Source of the DNA: Streptomyces hiroshimensis
GTDB taxonomy: Bacteria > Actinomycetota > Actinomycetes > Streptomycetales > Streptomycetaceae
Assembly (NCBI RefSeq): GCF_014650335.1
Contig: NZ_BMUT01000006.1
Span: forward strand, 62,001 to 126,000
Direction of reading: 5' to 3'
Length of the DNA stretch: 64,000 nt
Positions 33,270 to 40,829 of the stretch are shown piece after piece (the stretch's first letter is position 1; each line of letters starts with the position of its first letter). The translations under genes and the position numbers were made by a program. The notes below the pieces were generated by a model, which was not told where the DNA came from, ran no database searches, and saw nothing but the letters and a program-made list of their open reading frames with translations.

Positions 33270-34520
33270 ATGAACGTGGACGCGGCCCTCGCCGCAGCGG
33301 CAGCGCTCGCCGGACTGTGCACCGGCGTGATCGCCATGCTGGCGTTCCGCTGGAGCGAGCGCGACCAGGCCCGCCCCACCCGCAGCTCCCTGCACACCGA
33401 CGCCGTGCTCCCGCCCGGCGTCGACACCGTGCTCTCCGTGCTGCGCTCCTCGGCCGTGGTCCTCGACGAGGCCGACGCCGTGGTCAAGGCCAGCTCCGCC
33501 GCCTACGCCCTCGGGCTCGTGCGCGGCGGGAAGCTGTCCGTCGAGCCCATGCTGCAGATGGCCCGCGACACCCGCCGCGACGGCGAGATACGCCAGGTCG
33601 AGCTCGACCTCCCGCGGCGCGGCACGGGCCGCGGCGAGGCGCTGGCGGTCTCCGCGCGCGTCGCCCCGCTCGGCTCCCGCCTGGTCCTGCTGCTGGTGGA
33701 GGACCTCACCGAGGCCCGCCGCATCGAGGCCGTCCGCCGCGACTTCGTCGCCAACGTCAGCCACGAGCTCAAGACGCCGGTCGGCGCCCTGTCCCTGCTC
33801 TCCGAGGCCGTCATGGACGCCGCGGAGGACCCCGAGGCCGTCAACCGCTTCGCCGGCCGCATGCAGATCGAGGCCACCCGGCTCACCAACCTCGTCCAGG
33901 AGCTCATCGACCTCTCCCGGGTGCAGAACGACGACCCCCTGGAGGACGCCGAGCCCGTCCGCGTCGACGAGCTCGTCGCCGAGGCCATCGACCGCTGCCG
34001 CCACCAGGCCGGCACCAAGCAGATCACCATGGCCGCCGGAGGCACCGCCGACCTGCACGTCTGGGGCAACCGCGGCCAGCTCGCCGCCGCCCTCGGCAAC
34101 CTCGTCGAGAACGCCGTCAACTACAGCCCCGCCCGTACCCGCGTCGGCATCGCCGCCCGGCACATCACGGCGCCCGGCGCTGGGGGTACCTCCCAGGCGT
34201 TCAGCTCTGGGGGACTGATCGAGATCGCCGTCACCGACCAGGGCATCGGCATCTCCGAGAAGGACCGCGAGCGGATCTTCGAGCGCTTCTACCGTGTGGA
34301 CCCGGCGCGCTCGCGCGCCACCGGCGGGACCGGCCTCGGCCTCGCCATCGTCAAGCACGTGGCCGCCTCGCACGGCGGGGAGGTCACGGTCTGGAGCGCC
34401 GAGGGCCAGGGCTCGACGTTCACCCTGCGACTTCCCGAGGCGGGCGCGGTCCGTGACCGCGACCGCAATCCCCACCACCCCGTTGTCGAACACCTTCCCG
34501 CCCCGGAGGTCCTTCCGTGA
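33270..34520 (+). CDS. phoR: Phosphate sensor histidine kinase PhoR (SenX3-like)
   Basis: This 416-residue kinase has one N-terminal membrane helix (5-27), a PAS-like region at about 50-145, HisKA with His165 (VANVSHELKTPVGAL), an N-box (NLVENAVNYSP) and G-boxes (VTDQGIGISEKD, TGGTGLGLAIVKHV). It senses phosphate limitation and phosphorylates PhoP. Between the N-box strand and VTDQG there is a Gly/Ser insertion (PGAGGTSQAFSSGG) encoded by a palindromic Streptomyces repeat. Its stop overlaps a duplicated copy of the phoP start. Confidence 0.94.
   Translation: MNVDAALAAAAALAGLCTGVIAMLAFRWSERDQARPTRSSLHTDAVLPPGVDTVLSVLRSSAVVLDEADAVVKASSAAYALGLVRGGKLSVEPMLQMARDTRRDGEIRQVELDLPRRGTGRGEALAVSARVAPLGSRLVLLLVEDLTEARRIEAVRRDFVANVSHELKTPVGALSLLSEAVMDAAEDPEAVNRFAGRMQIEATRLTNLVQELIDLSRVQNDDPLEDAEPVRVDELVAEAIDRCRHQAGTKQITMAAGGTADLHVWGNRGQLAAALGNLVENAVNYSPARTRVGIAARHITAPGAGGTSQAFSSGGLIEIAVTDQGIGISEKDRERIFERFYRVDPARSRATGGTGLGLAIVKHVAASHGGEVTVWSAEGQGSTFTLRLPEAGAVRDRDRNPHHPVVEHLPAPEVLP
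34180..34216. repeat. Palindromic Streptomyces repeat inserted in-frame in phoR
   Basis: The 37-bp element begins CTGGGGGTACCTCCCAGG and ends CTCTGGGGGACT. The same motif in the other orientation, with ACTCCCCC and GGGGGTACCCCCAG ends, occurs at 37263-37297. I recall this as a frequent, normally intergenic, short palindrome in Streptomyces genomes. Here it is translated as part of the kinase ATPase domain. Confidence 0.75.
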
Positions 34521-34570
34521 CCCGAGTGCTCGTGATTGGCTCTGAGACCCGACCGGAGGTCAACCCGTGA
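34517..34570 (+). other. Duplicated phoP translation start, 17-codon mini-ORF
   Basis: GGAGGT plus GTGACCCGAGTGCTCGT at 34505-34533 is repeated 50 bp later as the real phoP start (GGAGGT, GTGACTCGAGTGCTCGT). The first copy opens a frame of 17 codons (VTRVLVIGSETRPEVNP) whose GTGA start overlaps the phoR stop and whose TGA overlaps the phoP GTG. It thus bridges phoR and phoP by two start/stop overlaps and could couple their translation. It may equally be an untranslated relic. Confidence 0.6.
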
Positions 34571-35247
34571 CTCGAGTGCTCGTCGTAGAGGACGAAGAGT
34601 CCTTCAGCGACGCGTTGTCCTACATGCTGCGCAAGGAAGGGTTCGAGGTCGCGGTCGCGGCCACCGGGCCCGACGGGCTGGACGAATTCGAGCGCAACGG
34701 CGCCGACCTCGTCCTGCTCGACCTGATGCTGCCCGGCCTGCCCGGTACCGAGGTCTGCCGCCAGCTGCGCGGCCGCTCCAACGTGCCGGTCATCATGGTG
34801 ACCGCCAAGGACAGCGAGATCGACAAGGTCGTCGGCCTGGAAATAGGAGCCGACGACTACGTCACCAAGCCCTTCTCCTCCCGCGAGCTCGTGGCCCGCA
34901 TCAGAGCGGTGCTGCGCCGCCGCGGCGAGCCGGAGGAGGTCGCCCCGGCCGCCCTGGAGGCCGGCCCGGTCCGCATGGACGTCGACCGGCACGTCGTCAC
35001 GGTCTCCGGCGCCAAGGTCGACCTGCCGCTGAAGGAGTTCGACCTCCTGGAGATGCTGCTGCGCAACGCGGGCCGCGTGCTCACCCGCATGCAGCTGATC
35101 GACCGCGTCTGGGGAGCGGACTACGTCGGCGACACCAAGACCCTCGACGTCCACGTCAAGCGCCTGCGCGCCAAGATCGAGCCGGACCCGGGCGCGCCGC
35201 GGTACCTGGTGACGGTCCGCGGCCTCGGCTACAAGTTCGAGCCGTAG
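34567..35247 (+). CDS. phoP: Phosphate response regulator PhoP (RegX3-like)
   Basis: This 226-residue OmpR-type regulator starts at GTG 34567. The receiver has an acidic pocket (VVEDEES), Asp52 (LLDLMLPGL) and Lys in VTKPFSS. The winged-helix domain ends TVRGLGYKFEP. It controls the phosphate regulon and represses antibiotic production in Streptomyces. Likely targets inside this window are phoU/phoRP and ppk, where PHO boxes are visible. Confidence 0.95.
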   Translation: MTRVLVVEDEESFSDALSYMLRKEGFEVAVAATGPDGLDEFERNGADLVLLDLMLPGLPGTEVCRQLRGRSNVPVIMVTAKDSEIDKVVGLEIGADDYVTKPFSSRELVARIRAVLRRRGEPEEVAPAALEAGPVRMDVDRHVVTVSGAKVDLPLKEFDLLEMLLRNAGRVLTRMQLIDRVWGADYVGDTKTLDVHVKRLRAKIEPDPGAPRYLVTVRGLGYKFEP

Positions 35248-35268
35248 GCCGTCAATCTTCACCTGTAC

Positions 35269-35309
35269 GAGTGAGGGCCCGGAAGCGAAACGCTTCCGGG
35301 CCCTCACTC
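35269..35309. terminator. Strong bidirectional terminator after phoP
   Basis: Nineteen-base perfectly complementary arms (35269-35287 and 35291-35309, core GGGCCCGGAAGCG) enclose a 3-base AAA loop. It serves phoP and the convergent lipoprotein gene. Confidence 0.92.
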
Positions 35310-35324
35310 ATAGCCGTCCTGCGA

Positions 35325-35999
35325 TCAGTGACCGGCGTGCTGGGCGCCCTGGGACGCCTCGCCCTGGCCCGGCGTGCCCGGCTTGCCGGAAGGTGAAGGC
35401 GCACCCGAGGGGGCGCCCGCAGGGGCGGAGGGCTCGCCGCTGGGCTTGGCGCCGCCCGGCTTCGCGGCCGGGGTCGGCGCGGCCTCGGAGGGGCCCCACT
35501 CCTTGAAGTAGCTCGTCGCCGGGACGACGAAGGCGCCGATGCGCACCTCGCCCGTCTCGCTGAAGTCGAACGCCAGCTTCTGCTGCTCGCCGTCCTTCAG
35601 GGACTCGCGCCCGTCCGGCAGGACCGCCGCGGCGTTGCCCTTGCCGCCCAGCAGCACCGAGCCGCCGGCCGGGACGACGACGTCGCCGGAGCCCTTGGCC
35701 GGGGTGAGCTTCACCTTGGCGCCGTTCTTGCCGGCCAGGGTGATCCCGCGGAGGGTCTGGTCCTTGAGGCCGTTGTTGAAGACCTGGCCGGTGATCACGG
35801 CGGGGCCCTTGGCGTTCAGGTCGGGCTGCGTGATCACGTTCATGTTCTGCAGCTTGATGTTGCCGACCGAGGTGGCGGCGTTGTCCGGCTTCACCTCGAG
35901 CGTCTGCGCGCTGTTGCCCGCCGCGCAGGCGGAGAGCGAGGCGATCGAGAGCACGAGGACGGTAGCGGCGAGAGCGCCGCGTCGAAGGCTGCTGCTCAC
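35325..35999 (-). CDS. Putative lipoprotein, copper-chaperone-like beta domain
   Basis: This 224-residue protein has a lipobox signal (VLSIASLSAC, Cys25) for membrane anchoring. A beta-sandwich-like region at about 35-165 (GNIKLQNMNVITQPDLNAK, VITGQVFNNGLKDQTLRGI, FDFSETGEVRIGAFVVP) resembles DUF461/PCuAC-type secreted domains but lacks the His/Met copper ligands I would expect. The tail is Pro/Gly/Ser/Ala-rich with terminal His residues (QHAGH). It lies conserved between phoP and carD in Streptomyces. Function unknown. Confidence 0.78.
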   Translation of the reverse strand: MSSSLRRGALAATVLVLSIASLSACAAGNSAQTLEVKPDNAATSVGNIKLQNMNVITQPDLNAKGPAVITGQVFNNGLKDQTLRGITLAGKNGAKVKLTPAKGSGDVVVPAGGSVLLGGKGNAAAVLPDGRESLKDGEQQKLAFDFSETGEVRIGAFVVPATSYFKEWGPSEAAPTPAAKPGGAKPSGEPSAPAGAPSGAPSPSGKPGTPGQGEASQGAQHAGH

Positions 36000-36223
36000 G
36001 GCGGCGGCATCTCCTTGGACGAGGTAAGAGAGGTAAGAGGTGTGTCAGCGGGCTTAGGTTACCGACCCGCTCGGAGGGCCCCGCACCCGACCCGCCCCCA
36101 TGGTCAACTTCGCCCCTGTCCGGCCCACGGCCGAATATCGACGCTGCGCGCGCGTGCGGATGTCCGGCGGGCGCCGGTGCGGATTATCGGTGCGGAATGC
36201 GCGGGCGTACGGAACGCGTTCCT

Positions 36224-36252
36224 GAATTGATCAAGTTCGCGGTGATCAATTC
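36224..36252. promoter_or_regulatory. AT-rich perfect inverted repeat in lipoprotein-carD gap
   Basis: GAATTGATCA (36224-36233) and TGATCAATTC (36243-36252) are exact complements with a 9-base spacer. It stands out by base composition inside the 553-bp gap 36000-36552, which otherwise shows only the carD promoter. An operator for an unknown regulator is likely. Confidence 0.6.
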
Positions 36253-36495
36253 CCGATTCCGGTCGGTGAAGGCAGGCCCCGCCCCGAACGGAGTAGCGGA
36301 AGTCAGCCGAGCGGACCCCGGCAAAACGGGACGTTCGACCGCTCGCGAGCGCCTCTCCACGCGTGTAACGTGCCCGTTTCGCCTTGCCCGAAGAACCGCT
36401 CCCACCTGCGAATACCCGCTTCCGGAAGGCTCCCGCAGCACGACGCGGTTGCTGTTGTCAAGCCCTGAGATATGCCCTGACCTGCGAAAACGCCA

Positions 36496-36524
36496 TTCAG
36501 AACGGGGAGTTCCCGTGTTAGACT
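36496..36524 (+). promoter_or_regulatory. Probable carD promoter
   Basis: TTCAGA (36496-36501) and TAGACT (36519-36524) are spaced 17 bp, close to the vegetative sigma consensus. They lie about 28 bp upstream of the carD ATG, which would leave a short leader containing GGAAGGGG. Confidence 0.5.
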
Positions 36525-36552
36525 GGATAGCCACGGAAGGGGTACCTGTCAC

Positions 36553-37035
36553 ATGACGTTCAAGGTTGGCGACACCGTGGTCTATCCCCATCACGGGGCC
36601 GCGCTGATCGAGGCCATCGAAACTCGCCAGATCAAAGGCGTGGACAAGACCTACTTGGTGCTGAAGGTCGCCCAGGGTGACCTGACGGTTCGGGTGCCGG
36701 CGGACAATGCGGAGTTCGTCGGTGTGCGCGATGTGGTCGGCCAGGATGGGCTGGACCGGGTCTTCGAGGTGCTCCGCGCACCCTATGCGGAAGAGCCGAC
36801 GAACTGGTCCCGTCGCTACAAGGCAAATCTCGAGAAGCTCGCGTCCGGTGACGTGATCAAGGTTGCCGAGGTCGTGCGCGACCTCTGGCGTCGCGAGCGC
36901 GAGCGCGGCCTGTCCGCCGGTGAGAAGCGCATGCTGGCCAAGGCGCGGCAGATCCTGGTGAGCGAGCTCGCCCTCGCGGAGAACACCAACGAGGACAAGG
37001 CCGAGGCCCTGCTCGACGAGGTCCTCGCGTCCTGA
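36553..37035 (+). CDS. carD: CarD-family RNA polymerase-binding regulator
   Basis: This 160-residue protein has an N-terminal Tudor-like RNA-polymerase interaction domain (FKVGDTVVYPHHGAALIEAIE). A C-terminal helical DNA-binding domain includes the conserved Trp in DLWRRERERGLS. CarD stabilises open complexes at rRNA and housekeeping promoters in actinobacteria. The length matches the Streptomyces/mycobacterial family. ispD follows after 307 bp, which hold a CarD-distal repeat region (TGACACCGGCG copies, 37137-37180) and a palindromic repeat, but no gene. Confidence 0.95.
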   Translation: MTFKVGDTVVYPHHGAALIEAIETRQIKGVDKTYLVLKVAQGDLTVRVPADNAEFVGVRDVVGQDGLDRVFEVLRAPYAEEPTNWSRRYKANLEKLASGDVIKVAEVVRDLWRRERERGLSAGEKRMLAKARQILVSELALAENTNEDKAEALLDEVLAS

Positions 37036-37262
37036 CGCGATGCCGGACACACCACAGGTGCCGGACGTAAAGAAGTGCCGCGGTGCCCGCGCGGTGACGC
37101 AAGTCACCCGCCGGGCGCTGCGGCATCTCTCGTTCCGGTGACACCGGCGATGCCGGTGACCGGGTGACACCGGCGCACGCGCCGTACACGACTCGGTGTG
37201 CCGGGCCCGGGCAGCCGGCCCGACCAGCTGTCACGGAAGGGGCTGGTCGGGGCTTGCCCGGC

Positions 37263-37297
37263 ACTCCCCCGGCTCTCCGAGCAGGGGGTACCCCCAG
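37263..37297. repeat. Palindromic Streptomyces repeat upstream of ispD
   Basis: A 35-bp element starting ACTCCCCCGG and ending GGGGGTACCCCCAG matches, in the other orientation, the element inside phoR at 34180. It ends about 45 bp before the ispD start and could fold as a hairpin in the leader. Confidence 0.75.
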
Positions 37298-37342
37298 GCC
37301 ATACCCAAACCGGCCGAGGAAGCAAACCTGAACGTGAACGCA

Positions 37343-38116
37343 ATGTCTGATCGAGCCCCTGCCGTCACTCCTGCGCGCACCGCCGCGGTGATTCCCGCGG
37401 CCGGCCGGGGGGTCCGGCTCGGCCCGGGCGCCCCCAAGGCCCTGCGCGCCCTGGGCGGCACGCCCATGCTCGTCCACGCCGTCCGGGCGATGGCCGCCTC
37501 CCGCGCCGTCTCCCTCGTCGTCGTGGTCGCCCCGCCGGACGGCGCCCCCGAGGTCCGCGCCCTTCTCGACGACCACCCCCTCACGGGCCACGACCGCGCC
37601 GAGGTCCTCGTCGTCCCCGGCGGGGAGACCCGCCAGGAGTCCGTACGCCTCGGCCTCGCGGCCCTCCCGGCCGACGTCGCCACCGTCCTCGTGCACGACG
37701 CCGCCCGCCCCCTGGTGCCCGTCGACACCGTCGACGCCGTGATCGCCGCGGTGCGCGAGGGCGCCCCCGCCGTCGTCCCGGCGCTGCCGCTCGCCGACAC
37801 CGTCAAGCAGGTCGGGCCGCGCACCGGCGCCGCCGAGGGCGAGCCCGAGCTCGTCACCGGCACCCCCGAGCGGGCGCTGCTGCGCGCCGTCCAGACCCCC
37901 CAGGGCTTCGACCGGCGCACGCTGGACGCCGCCCACGAGAAGTTCGCCGCCCAGGAGGGCGAGGGCGCCACGGACGACGCCGGCATGGTCGAGCGCCTCG
38001 GCGCCCCCGTCGTGCTCGTGCCCGGCCACGAGGAGGCCTTCAAGGTGACCCGCCCGCTGGACCTCGTCCTCGCCGAGGCCGTACTCGCCCGCAGGAGGGC
38101 CAACGATGGCTTCTGA
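37343..38116 (+). CDS. ispD: 2-C-methyl-D-erythritol 4-phosphate cytidylyltransferase
   Basis: This 257-residue protein is the third enzyme of the MEP isoprenoid pathway, joining CTP and MEP. The nucleotide-binding loop is VIPAAGRGVRLGPGAPKAL. VVPGGETRQESVRLGL, VLVHDAARPLV and QTPQGFDR are family signatures. ATG 37343 is used; a GTG at 37334 sits at better distance (11 bp) from GAGGAAG and may be the true start. The 3' end overlaps ispF by 11 bp. Confidence 0.93.
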   Translation: MSDRAPAVTPARTAAVIPAAGRGVRLGPGAPKALRALGGTPMLVHAVRAMAASRAVSLVVVVAPPDGAPEVRALLDDHPLTGHDRAEVLVVPGGETRQESVRLGLAALPADVATVLVHDAARPLVPVDTVDAVIAAVREGAPAVVPALPLADTVKQVGPRTGAAEGEPELVTGTPERALLRAVQTPQGFDRRTLDAAHEKFAAQEGEGATDDAGMVERLGAPVVLVPGHEEAFKVTRPLDLVLAEAVLARRRANDGF

Positions 38117-38606
38117 CCGGATCCCCGCCCTGCCCCAGGTGGGCATCGGCACCGACACCCACGCCTTCGAGGAAGGCCGCGAGCTGTGGTGCGGCGGGCT
38201 CCTGTGGCCCGGCGAGACCGGCCTCGCCGGCCACTCCGACGCCGACGTCGTCGCCCACGCCGCCTGCAACGCCCTCTTCTCCGCCGCCGGCCTCGGCGAC
38301 CTCGGCGCGCACTTCGGCACCGGCCGCCCCGAGTGGGCCGGCGCCTCCGGGGTCACGCTGCTGGCCGAGGCCGCCCGCATCGTCCGCGAGGCCGGCTTCC
38401 TCATCGGCAACGTCGCCGTCCAGGTCGTCGGCGTCCGCCCCCGCATCGGCAAGCGCCGCGAGGAGGCCCAGAAGGTCCTCTCGGAGGCCGCCGGCGCGCC
38501 GGTGACGGTCTCCGGCGCCACGACGGACGGTCTGGGCTTCCCGGGCCGCGAGGAGGGCCTCACGGCCGTGGCGACGGCCCTGGTGGTCCGCGCCGACGCC
38601 TACTGA
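38106..38606 (+). CDS. ispF: 2-C-methyl-D-erythritol 2,4-cyclodiphosphate synthase
   Basis: This 166-residue protein forms the cyclic diphosphate of the MEP pathway. Metal ligands are in GIGTDTHAFEEG (Asp/His) and the conserved H of GLAGHSDADVVAHA; DLGAHFG and the C-terminal TTDGLGFPGREEG are also diagnostic. Start ATG 38106 lies inside the ispD end behind GCAGGAGGG, so ispDF are coupled. Confidence 0.95.
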   Translation: MASDRIPALPQVGIGTDTHAFEEGRELWCGGLLWPGETGLAGHSDADVVAHAACNALFSAAGLGDLGAHFGTGRPEWAGASGVTLLAEAARIVREAGFLIGNVAVQVVGVRPRIGKRREEAQKVLSEAAGAPVTVSGATTDGLGFPGREEGLTAVATALVVRADAY

Positions 38607-38630
38607 GCCCGGGCGGACGGTGCCGTGGGG

Positions 38631-39038
38631 TCAGATCGACCCCACGACCTTCCGCGGCGTGACCCGTACGACGACCCTCTCCGCGTCGTCCTTCGCCGCC
38701 GGATTGAAGTCCGCGTAGTCCTTGCCCGTGTACTTCCGCGAGAGCTCGTTGATCAGCTCCTGGCCGCCCTCGGTGGTCAGGCTGGCCGTGCCGCGGACCT
38801 CCGCGTAGGTGTACGGCGCGTTGTGCGGGTTGATCATCACCGTGACGCGCGGGTCGCGGCGCATGTTCGTCTCCTTGCGCCGCCCGACCGTCGTGGAGAT
38901 CAGCAGGTCGTCGCCGTCGCGCGTGAGCCACGTGACCGTGAGCTGGGGGCTGCCGTCGGGCTGGACCGTGGCGACGGTCGCGAAGACGGGGGAGTCGTCG
39001 AGGAGCTTCTTCAGGTCGTCGGAGAGCGTGGCGGCCAC
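38631..39038 (-). CDS. PPOX-class flavin/F420-dependent oxidoreductase
   Basis: This 135-residue split-barrel protein starts at GTG 39038 behind GGGAAGGAA. Signatures are FATVATVQPDGSPQLTVTWL, DLLISTTVGRRKETNMRRDPRV and YAEVRGTASLT. Such small proteins bind F420 or FMN and reduce diverse substrates. Substrate unknown. It is convergent with ispF with 24 bp between. Confidence 0.88.
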   Translation of the reverse strand: MAATLSDDLKKLLDDSPVFATVATVQPDGSPQLTVTWLTRDGDDLLISTTVGRRKETNMRRDPRVTVMINPHNAPYTYAEVRGTASLTTEGGQELINELSRKYTGKDYADFNPAAKDDAERVVVRVTPRKVVGSI

Positions 39039-39270
39039 GGCGTGTTCCTTCCCTGGGGGGCGTGCGCGTGCGCAGTCGCGCTCACCGTATGCCGCAGGCG
39101 CGGAAAACGGGCGCGTACAAGCCGGGACAAGCCGGAACGCGCCCGTAGTGGCCCAGCGGCCGCCCCGGCGGAGACGGACCGGGCCCGACCGGGACCCGCC
39201 GCAGGGCAGGTCCCGGTCAGGCCCGGAAGGAATCCGTCGGACTGCGGGAGCCGTCGGACTGGGTGAGCCG

Positions 39271-40596
39271 TCAGGCCCCGTCCGGCCGCCCCGCGCCCAC
39301 GCGGTCGGCCGCCGTCTGCTCGTAGGGCCCCGTCTCGTACGCCCGGAGCCGCTGCGCCACCGCGCCCGCGCCCTCGCGGGCCTCCTCGCGCCCGCCGTGC
39401 TGCTCGGGCACGGCCGACGGCGCGGCCGCTCCGACAGGTGCGCCGCCGGGTGCACCGGCGCCCTTGGCGGCGTGCGCCGCGCTCTTCGGGCGGGGGGAGT
39501 GCTGCCGCACCTCCTCCATGCTGGAGCGCAGCACCTTGCGCACCTTGGGGCCCAGCGGCCGCTCCACGAGCTTGTGCAACAGCCACGCCGCGCCGAGCAT
39601 CACCAGGACCAGGCCGATGACCAGCACATGCCGGGGGACGCGGTCGCGCAGGCCGTAGATGACCGTCATACCGATGTACTGGTGGAGCAGGTACAGCGGG
39701 TAGGTGAGCGCGCCCGCCGTGGACAGCCAGCGCCACTGGATCCGGTTGAACGCGCCGCACGCGATCAGCGCCATCAGCACGAACGCGACGAAGACGATCA
39801 CCCGGGCGGGCCAGGCGGGGATGTTGTGCGTGGTGTTGTCCGCGACGCGCCGCGTGATGTGGTGCTCGGCGAGGAGCAGCGACACCGCGACGATGCCCCA
39901 GAGCAGCGCGGTGGGGCGGTAGCGGTACATGAGGTAGAAGGCGATGCCCGCGACGAAGTACGGCTGGTAGAGCGGCATCGCCCACTGGTCGAGGAGCTTG
40001 ATGTCCGCCTGGACCGAGGCCAGGGCCACGACCGTCCACAGGACGCAGAAGAGCACGCACTTGCGGTACGTCACGCCCGTGGCCACGACGACCGCGAACA
40101 ATACGTAGAACTTCAGCTCGATGAAGAGCGTCCAGTAGACGCCGTCGACGTCCCAGACTCCGAGCCCCGACTGGAGCATGGTCAGGTTCGTGAGGACGCC
40201 GTCGAAGCCGCCGTTGATCTGCCGTACCTGCGGCCACAGCGTGATGACGGCCGCCGTCAGGATGATCGCGACCCAGTAGGCGGGGTAGACCCGCGACACC
40301 CGGGAGATGAAGAACTCCCCGAGCGAGCGGCCCCACGTGCTCATGCAGATGACGAAGCCGCTGATGAGGAAGAAGACCTCGACGCCGGTCCAGCCGTACT
40401 GCGCGAACTTCCACAGGTTGGGGAAGATGTGCTCGGGGTCCCGGCCCCAGCCGCCGCGCAGTGCGACGTAGTGGAAGAAGACGACCATGAGGGCCGCGAC
40501 GATCCGGAGCCCGTCCAGGACGTAAAGCCTGGGAGCGGCGGATTTCTGTCCGGCTACCAGGCCGCCATCGAGGTCCCCTCGTCTGGCGAAACGCAT
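39271..40596 (-). CDS. Acyltransferase-3 (OafA/YrhL-like) membrane protein
   Basis: This 441-residue protein has about 10 membrane spans, beginning after LYVLDGLRIVAALMVVFFHY. The catalytic-type His follows the first span. GVEVFFLISGFVICMSTWGRSL and RVSRVYPAYW are the family signatures. These enzymes O-acylate sugars, cell-wall polymers or antibiotics. The C-terminal ~80 residues are cytoplasmic, Ala/Gly/Glu-rich. A paralogue lies upstream at 40830. The 232 bp between this gene and the oxidoreductase gene (39039-39270) and the 233 bp behind it (40597-40829, with repeated GATGAGAGG units) hold no gene. Confidence 0.88.
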   Translation of the reverse strand: MRFARRGDLDGGLVAGQKSAAPRLYVLDGLRIVAALMVVFFHYVALRGGWGRDPEHIFPNLWKFAQYGWTGVEVFFLISGFVICMSTWGRSLGEFFISRVSRVYPAYWVAIILTAAVITLWPQVRQINGGFDGVLTNLTMLQSGLGVWDVDGVYWTLFIELKFYVLFAVVVATGVTYRKCVLFCVLWTVVALASVQADIKLLDQWAMPLYQPYFVAGIAFYLMYRYRPTALLWGIVAVSLLLAEHHITRRVADNTTHNIPAWPARVIVFVAFVLMALIACGAFNRIQWRWLSTAGALTYPLYLLHQYIGMTVIYGLRDRVPRHVLVIGLVLVMLGAAWLLHKLVERPLGPKVRKVLRSSMEEVRQHSPRPKSAAHAAKGAGAPGGAPVGAAAPSAVPEQHGGREEAREGAGAVAQRLRAYETGPYEQTAADRVGAGRPDGA

Positions 40597-40829
40597 GTCG
40601 TCCTCTCCATCGGCTCAGGTCGGCTCATCCTACGAGGGCCGTCCGCGGGCATGCTGACACAAGGACCCCCCGGCCCGCCGTGACAGTTATCTCCTGTCTC
40701 TGCCGTAATTCCAACCCCTGCCTTGGAACGTCTCCGGGGTGATCTTGTGACGATCTTGTGGTGGGCCTGATGAGAGGCCGATGAGAGGCCCGATGAGAGG
40801 TCTGGCGAGGAGCCTGCGGTGCGGGTTCC

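Noticed and set aside
36197..36556. Possible 119-codon gene ending at the carD start
   Set aside because: No ribosome site, no recognisable domain, and it spans the inverted repeat and the probable carD promoter.
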